Shown in pieces: positions 19,775 through 23,116 of a stretch of DNA of 23,116 nucleotides; positions within the stretch are counted from its first letter, which is position 1; each line of letters starts with the position of its first letter. Both the position numbers and the translations under genes were made by a program. Under the pieces are notes generated by a model, which was not told the DNA's origin, searched no databases, and saw only the letters and a list, made by a program, of their open reading frames with translations. This DNA comes from a virus. The DNA lies in IMG/VR virus record IMGVR_UViG_3300044642_000785, positions 1 through 23,116 of that record, one strand, 5' to 3'.

Positions 19775-19856
19775 TTACAGTTTTTACAGCTAGGTTTAGG
19801 CAGGCTTAACGCCTGCAAATCCTTACTAGGTTAAAACCCCATAAGCACTGTAAAAA
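19772..19856. repeat. TTTTTACAG repeats at the module junction
   Basis: TTTTTACAG occurs twice in tandem (19772-19780 and 19781-19789) and once inverted as CTGTAAAAA (19848-19856), around a GCAGGC-TTAAC-GCCTGC hairpin (19800-19816). The arrangement is symmetric and lies between the converging array and the late genes. It may reflect a binding site or a scar of recombination. Confidence 0.4.
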
Positions 19857-19859
19857 ACC

Positions 19860-19890
19860 AAAGCCCCACCGTAACAAGTGGGGCTTTTTT
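19860..19890. terminator. Bidirectional terminator between converging genes
   Basis: AAAGCCCCAC (19860-19869) pairs perfectly with GTGGGGCTTT (19878-19887) around CGTAACAA. The plus strand continues with a T-run (TTTTTT in all), and the minus strand with GGTTTTTT a few bases later. It should stop the cassette-side transcripts and the late minus-strand transcript, which converge here. Confidence 0.85.
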
Positions 19891-19894
19891 GTGC

Positions 19895-20230
19895 TCACTT
19901 ACCAAGGATCGTGTGGTGCAGTCCTACACTCACCGCCCACGAAATGAACCCGCCTACGCCACCTATTGCAGCCGTCAGCGTAGCCACCCGCACCATGACC
20001 AACTGTTGAAACCGTTCAAGTGCCGTAACCCGTCCATTCGTTTTTAAAACCTGTTCTTTGATCGCACCCAACTCAGCCTTCAACTCAGCACGAAACACCG
20101 CCGTAGCCTCTTTGTCGGCCTCACGGTCAATGTCGTAGCGTCGATGACGCTCCATGATGGTAGCGAACATAGCGTTCACGCTGTTGGGGTCGAACCCCGC
20201 TTGACCTCTATTCCGGTCATCCCAGCTCAT
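19895..20230 (-). CDS. Small coiled-coil membrane protein, XhlA/holin-like
   Basis: A 111-residue protein: MSWDDRNRGQAGFDPNSVNA, then a long charged helix (about 20-75) ending with a heptad-like LKTNGRVTALERFQQ, then a C-terminal hydrophobic segment VATLTAAIGGVGGFISWAVS near residues 82-102. A coiled coil plus one C-terminal membrane segment is the layout of XhlA-type hemolysin or holin-like proteins in phage lysis modules; an antiholin or tail-linked anchor is also possible. The start ATG (20228-20230) overlaps the stop of the preceding gene (ATGA). A longer frame to 20260 would lie inside that gene. Confidence 0.6.
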   Translation of the reverse strand: MSWDDRNRGQAGFDPNSVNAMFATIMERHRRYDIDREADKEATAVFRAELKAELGAIKEQVLKTNGRVTALERFQQLVMVRVATLTAAIGGVGGFISWAVSVGLHHTILGK

Positions 20231-20868
20231 GCTTCGCCCCCTTTCTTCGACTCCAAACAATCAGGAATGCCGTTTCCGTCCTTATCCCACTCAGCCCGCT
20301 TATAGCCTGCCACAATAAGGCCCATTCCAACTAGCACGGCCAGCCACAACCAAGCAGGTACTTCCGCCAGCTTCCAAGCACACCCCGCCGCCACCGCTCC
20401 CACAAGCAACCCGTTCGACAACGCAGGCCACGCCGGCAGCATCGACTTCAGCACCAGGCCAACCACACCGCAGCCAATAGCCGCCCACAGTAGCCAGCGC
20501 CGTTCACTCGCCGCGCTCTCCACCTCGATACGCTTCACCGCCACAGTCGTATCAGTTGACCCACTGGTAGCCTTCGCCTGATGCGATTCGGCGCGTAATT
20601 CAGACGCCCCCGCCAGTACCACCTTCACAACCGCTGGAATGGCCGCATTTGAAGCTGTGGCCGCCACTCCCACCGTGCTCTCGACCGTTGACCCAGCCGG
20701 AACGGGTATCGTGGTCACTGTCCCACCACTCTCCACCACCGCTGGCGCACCAATGTCACGCGGCCCTTGAGCCGTTGCACCTTTTACTTTAACCTTGGGC
20801 AACGCTACGCCACAACCGACAAGACAAAATACCACTATTGCAGCAAAACAAAAGGATACGGGTTTCAT
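20227..20868 (-). CDS. Lipoprotein with C-terminal membrane segments
   Basis: A 213-residue protein. The N-terminus MKPVSFCFAAIVVFCLVGCG is a lipoprotein signal peptide with the lipobox LVGC. Residues about 25-110 are Ala/Val/Thr-rich and probably exposed. Later three hydrophobic stretches follow (WLLWAAIGCGVVGLVL; LLVGAVAAGCAWKLA; WLWLAVLVGMGLIVAGY), and the C-terminus is DKDGNGIPDCLESKKG, a calcium-loop-like DxDGNGxPD. Position in the late cassette next to a holin-like gene suggests a role in lysis or the envelope (spanin- or holin-like), which is not proven. The ATG at 20868 is preferred to a TTG at 20874 that would overlap the previous stop. Confidence 0.65.
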   Translation of the reverse strand: MKPVSFCFAAIVVFCLVGCGVALPKVKVKGATAQGPRDIGAPAVVESGGTVTTIPVPAGSTVESTVGVAATASNAAIPAVVKVVLAGASELRAESHQAKATSGSTDTTVAVKRIEVESAASERRWLLWAAIGCGVVGLVLKSMLPAWPALSNGLLVGAVAAGCAWKLAEVPAWLWLAVLVGMGLIVAGYKRAEWDKDGNGIPDCLESKKGGEA

Positions 20869-20870
20869 TA

Positions 20871-21317
20871 TCAACGTTTAATGTTGTAGATTTTCACCAC
20901 CACTCCACGCAGGTTCGCCTGTGTAACCGTACCCGTGTCGTAGCCCATGTTGGCACTGCCTGTCGTGACCCAGCCAGACGAGGTCAGCTCGGCCAACTGG
21001 TGGATAATCAAGCCTAACGAGTGCGTAAAGATCACACACTGACCCACTTTCAATGACTCCATGGATCTTGGCTCATAGATAGCCACCGCAACAACCTCAT
21101 CATGCCGCCCCACTGGAATCGTTGGCCTCATTGACCCTGTGCCCAGTACGCGCACGGCATTGGCTTGCTCCCGTAGAATCTCGTCCACTTGGTAGCGTTC
21201 GATCCATACGGGTACAGGCATAGCTTCAAGTGCTGTTTTGTTGCGCTTCATTTCCATGTAAACAAGTGCGGATAAGATAAGCGCACCTGCGCAGATGATT
21301 AGAGTTACTTTGGTCAT
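20871..21317 (-). CDS. S26 signal-peptidase-like protein (Ser-His type)
   Basis: A 148-residue protein with one N-terminal membrane segment (about 3-20), so anchored in the membrane with the rest outside. The catalytic-like part is RVLGTGSMRPTI with S62, then VVAVAIY, VGQCVIFTHSLGLIIHQLAE with H106, and the final TTGSANMGYDTG with D127. Bacterial signal peptidase I has Lys in place of this His; archaeal and eukaryotic Sec11-type enzymes have His. The order and spacing fit the S24/S26 family. It could cleave a virion or lysis protein. The frame also opens at a TTG (21347), but MTKVTLIICA at 21317 is chosen. It follows the tail spike closely. Confidence 0.75.
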   Translation of the reverse strand: MTKVTLIICAGALILSALVYMEMKRNKTALEAMPVPVWIERYQVDEILREQANAVRVLGTGSMRPTIPVGRHDEVVAVAIYEPRSMESLKVGQCVIFTHSLGLIIHQLAELTSSGWVTTGSANMGYDTGTVTQANLRGVVVKIYNIKR

Positions 21318-21347
21318 GTTAAGTAATTTATCAAAAATTTCAAGCAA

Positions 21348-23116
21348 TTAACTTCCTGGAATATAAGAGGGACTACAAGAAAATGCCCGTGCTGCATCAT
21401 ACGAATCAAACGGAACAGCACATATATTTGCTAATTGAAACACGCCAGCACCAACATTACGGAAGCGAAAGTATTCGGATGAAAGTGAATAATTCCAAAC
21501 AAAACTATATTGCTTCCAATTATTATTAAAGCGAATACTTGCTCCAGAAAAGCTGCATCCAAATAAAGTTAAATTTGGATTGCCACTCAGGCACCTAGCA
21601 GAAAATGTAACACATACATACTTTGTCGCTTGATTAGGGATAATTAAAAACAACTCAGTTACATCGGCCAAAAAATTTAATTGATATATGTCATAACGAC
21701 CTGAAACGGTTGGCTTAGTAACAGTAGCGGATGTTCCACCAAAGTACGGTCCACACGTAACACCAGCAAGAGGAATTAAGTTAGCTAAACCGTTTCCAGC
21801 ACTAACAACGCTTGCACTTCTTACCAAACACAAAACAGATCGAGGATTATTTTGCAACTGACTTGCAATCCGATAGTCATACACATCGTGGCATATACCC
21901 CACCAAATACAAAAACCCTTATCCAAAGAATCAACATTAAGCCCATATACGTTGAAATCACTTACATCGGAAAGAGTCATATTTAGACCATCAGAAGGAC
22001 CAACTATGTTACAACCAAAGAAGTTCACAAAGCACCCATCGGTAAACTTATAAGAACCGTAAATGTTGGAAGAACGGAAATCAACAGAACCACCACTTAC
22101 ATCAAAGCAATATGAATCAAAACTGGCCCCATTCCAAGTAAATGAACTTCCACCGATACCCTCATTCCAACAGGAATCATAGACTAAAGGAAGATAAGGT
22201 ACTTTAGTTAGATTTCTTCCAACTATTACACATTGTCCATACAAACAATCATTTTTGGAGAAAAACGTAGTAAGTCCGCAATCGTTATGCCCTAAATATT
22301 TCCAGTATTCTGCATCAACATAAAGGCATATATTGAAAAATGTAAATGTGCAATGGGTAATACTCGACGCCGTAGGATGTTGAATAAATTTTGGTGCTTT
22401 GCCAAATAAATCTGAAGCGTAACAAACTAAAGCGATACAACAAGAGCATGAAGTAAAAAAGCATTTATCTATTTTGTGATACTCGCTAGAATTAGAATAA
22501 ATTGCAGTGTTAAACCTGTAAAAAAAACAATTTGTTATAGGTCCATGAATATAGCCATTGATATAAATAGCTACGTCTTTGCTGTTTGATTGATAATCAC
22601 TTCTGCCAACAAAATATATTCCATCTATTGCACCAAATACAAGACCAGATCCATTTATTCCTTCATAAGATAAAATTGGCAAATTGCGGTCAAATTGCTT
22701 TAACTTGCTAGAAACAACATCACCATAAATACACACCCTATCAGAAGAAAAAACAACGTTGCATGAAAATGTGCCGCTTGGAATAAACAATTTACCTCCA
22801 TTGTTATAAGACACAGATGCTGCGTTTTGGATTGCCGAGGAATCGTTTGTAACTTCATCACCCTTTGCACCAAACCAGCGCACGTTAAGCGCACCAGAGT
22901 AAACTCTTTTCCAGCGTCCTGTACCCGTGGTCGGCTGAATCACCGTGCCGCCGTTATCCGCCTCAACAGAAGCCGAGTCGTAGTAGAACGTGCCACCGCC
23001 GCCGTCGCCCGCAGCATAGTAGCCAAGAACCGACACCTCTTGGTTGTTGGTTAAACCAGAAACGGAAATTGCCTTGAGGCTGGCAATGGAATTAGCAGCA
23101 AGGGAATCACCTGGGG
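21348..23116 (-). CDS. Tail spike with pectate-lyase-like beta-helix (N-terminal end beyond window)
   Basis: The frame stays open to the right edge, so the gene starts outside the window; 588 residues are visible. Near its start it reads ASLKAISVSGLTNNQEVSVL, then GYYAAGDGGGGTFYYDSAS, GTVIQPTTGTGRWKRVY and NVRWFGAKGDEVTND. This is the classic entry to phage beta-helix tail spikes, which bind and often digest host surface glycans. The rest is beta-strand-rich with many Ser, Asn, Gly and aromatics. The C-terminal 500 residues hold about 26 Cys, unusual for a spike, and are much more AT-rich in DNA than the first part. A carbohydrate-binding-like end is seen after about residue 430. The stop is at 21348. 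Confidence 0.88.
   Translation of the reverse strand, partial: PGDSLAANSIASLKAISVSGLTNNQEVSVLGYYAAGDGGGGTFYYDSASVEADNGGTVIQPTTGTGRWKRVYSGALNVRWFGAKGDEVTNDSSAIQNAASVSYNNGGKLFIPSGTFSCNVVFSSDRVCIYGDVVSSKLKQFDRNLPILSYEGINGSGLVFGAIDGIYFVGRSDYQSNSKDVAIYINGYIHGPITNCFFYRFNTAIYSNSSEYHKIDKCFFTSCSCCIALVCYASDLFGKAPKFIQHPTASSITHCTFTFFNICLYVDAEYWKYLGHNDCGLTTFFSKNDCLYGQCVIVGRNLTKVPYLPLVYDSCWNEGIGGSSFTWNGASFDSYCFDVSGGSVDFRSSNIYGSYKFTDGCFVNFFGCNIVGPSDGLNMTLSDVSDFNVYGLNVDSLDKGFCIWWGICHDVYDYRIASQLQNNPRSVLCLVRSASVVSAGNGLANLIPLAGVTCGPYFGGTSATVTKPTVSGRYDIYQLNFLADVTELFLIIPNQATKYVCVTFSARCLSGNPNLTLFGCSFSGASIRFNNNWKQYSFVWNYSLSSEYFRFRNVGAGVFQLANICAVPFDSYDAARAFSCSPSYIPGS

Noticed and set aside
19793-19799. GTTTAGG near the 3' edge as the missing right core of the last attC
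   Set aside because: It does not fit GTTRRRY, and the inner arm does not pair with the left half at 19715.
1-23116. Integrase, excisionase, repressor, tRNA or CRISPR array
   Set aside because: No frame shows tyrosine or serine recombinase motifs, no CI-like repressor stands out, and no tRNA fold or regularly spaced repeat array is seen apart from the attC sites.

Overview
The window looks like part of the genome of a short-tailed double-stranded DNA phage (podovirus-like). The evidence is a head-tail connector portal, a Bbp19-like small protein, a scaffold, the start of a capsid protein, both terminase subunits and the C-terminal part of a pectate-lyase-like tail spike. I see no integrase, repressor or other sure sign of lysogeny, and no rRNA, tRNA or CRISPR array. 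The host cannot be named from the sequence. Start codons on both strands almost never have a purine-rich Shine-Dalgarno sequence; they follow A/C-rich leaders such as CACCACC-ATG. That suggests a host lineage with weak Shine-Dalgarno use (Bacteroidota or Verrucomicrobiota would fit; this is inference).

Layout. (1) 1-8268, mostly minus strand: the packaging and head module, read right to left as small terminase, large terminase, two small proteins, portal, Bbp19-like protein, scaffold, a small protein and the major capsid (cut by the left edge). Two plus-strand intruders interrupt it: an HNH endonuclease between the terminase subunits, and a small moron-like ORF between scaffold and capsid, next to a structured region holding a strong terminator hairpin. 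(2) 8436-9290, minus strand: a winged-helix replication-type protein and a Cys-rich small protein. (3) 9291-9812: a gene-free control region with palindromes and AT-rich repeats, a candidate origin or divergent promoter. (4) 9813-17376, plus strand: the early/replication module with a J-domain protein, ERF annealing protein, SSB-like protein with acidic tip, DEDDy exonuclease, replication-organiser-like protein, DnaC-like helicase loader, SWIM zinc-finger protein, free-standing DnaA domain IV, RuvC-like resolvase, dUTPase and an HTH protein. No polymerase or helicase gene is seen, so the phage probably recruits the host replisome.

(5) 17373-19714, plus strand: the most unusual part. Four complete integron attC sites (89-96 bp, each with RYYYAAC and GTTRRRY ends and long imperfect arms with extra unpaired bases) separate small gene cassettes. 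A fifth right half lies at the 5' edge and a left half at the 3' edge. This is a cluster of attC sites lacking an integrase (CALIN) inside a phage. The cargo is itself phage-like: a CGNKRCPHA-motif protein, small unknown proteins and a DNA-methyltransferase-like protein. The attC arms carry start and stop codons: in the last complete site the stop of the upstream ORF and the only usable start of the methyltransferase-like ORF overlap as ATGA, so the recombination site appears to be translated and to couple neighbouring cassettes.

(6) 19860-23116, minus strand, after a bidirectional terminator: tail spike, an S26 signal-peptidase-like protein with a Ser-His arrangement, a lipoprotein with membrane segments, and a small holin/XhlA-like protein, with little or no space between genes. 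The early and late modules converge at the terminator, and the cassette array sits exactly at this convergence point, where an insertion would disturb least.
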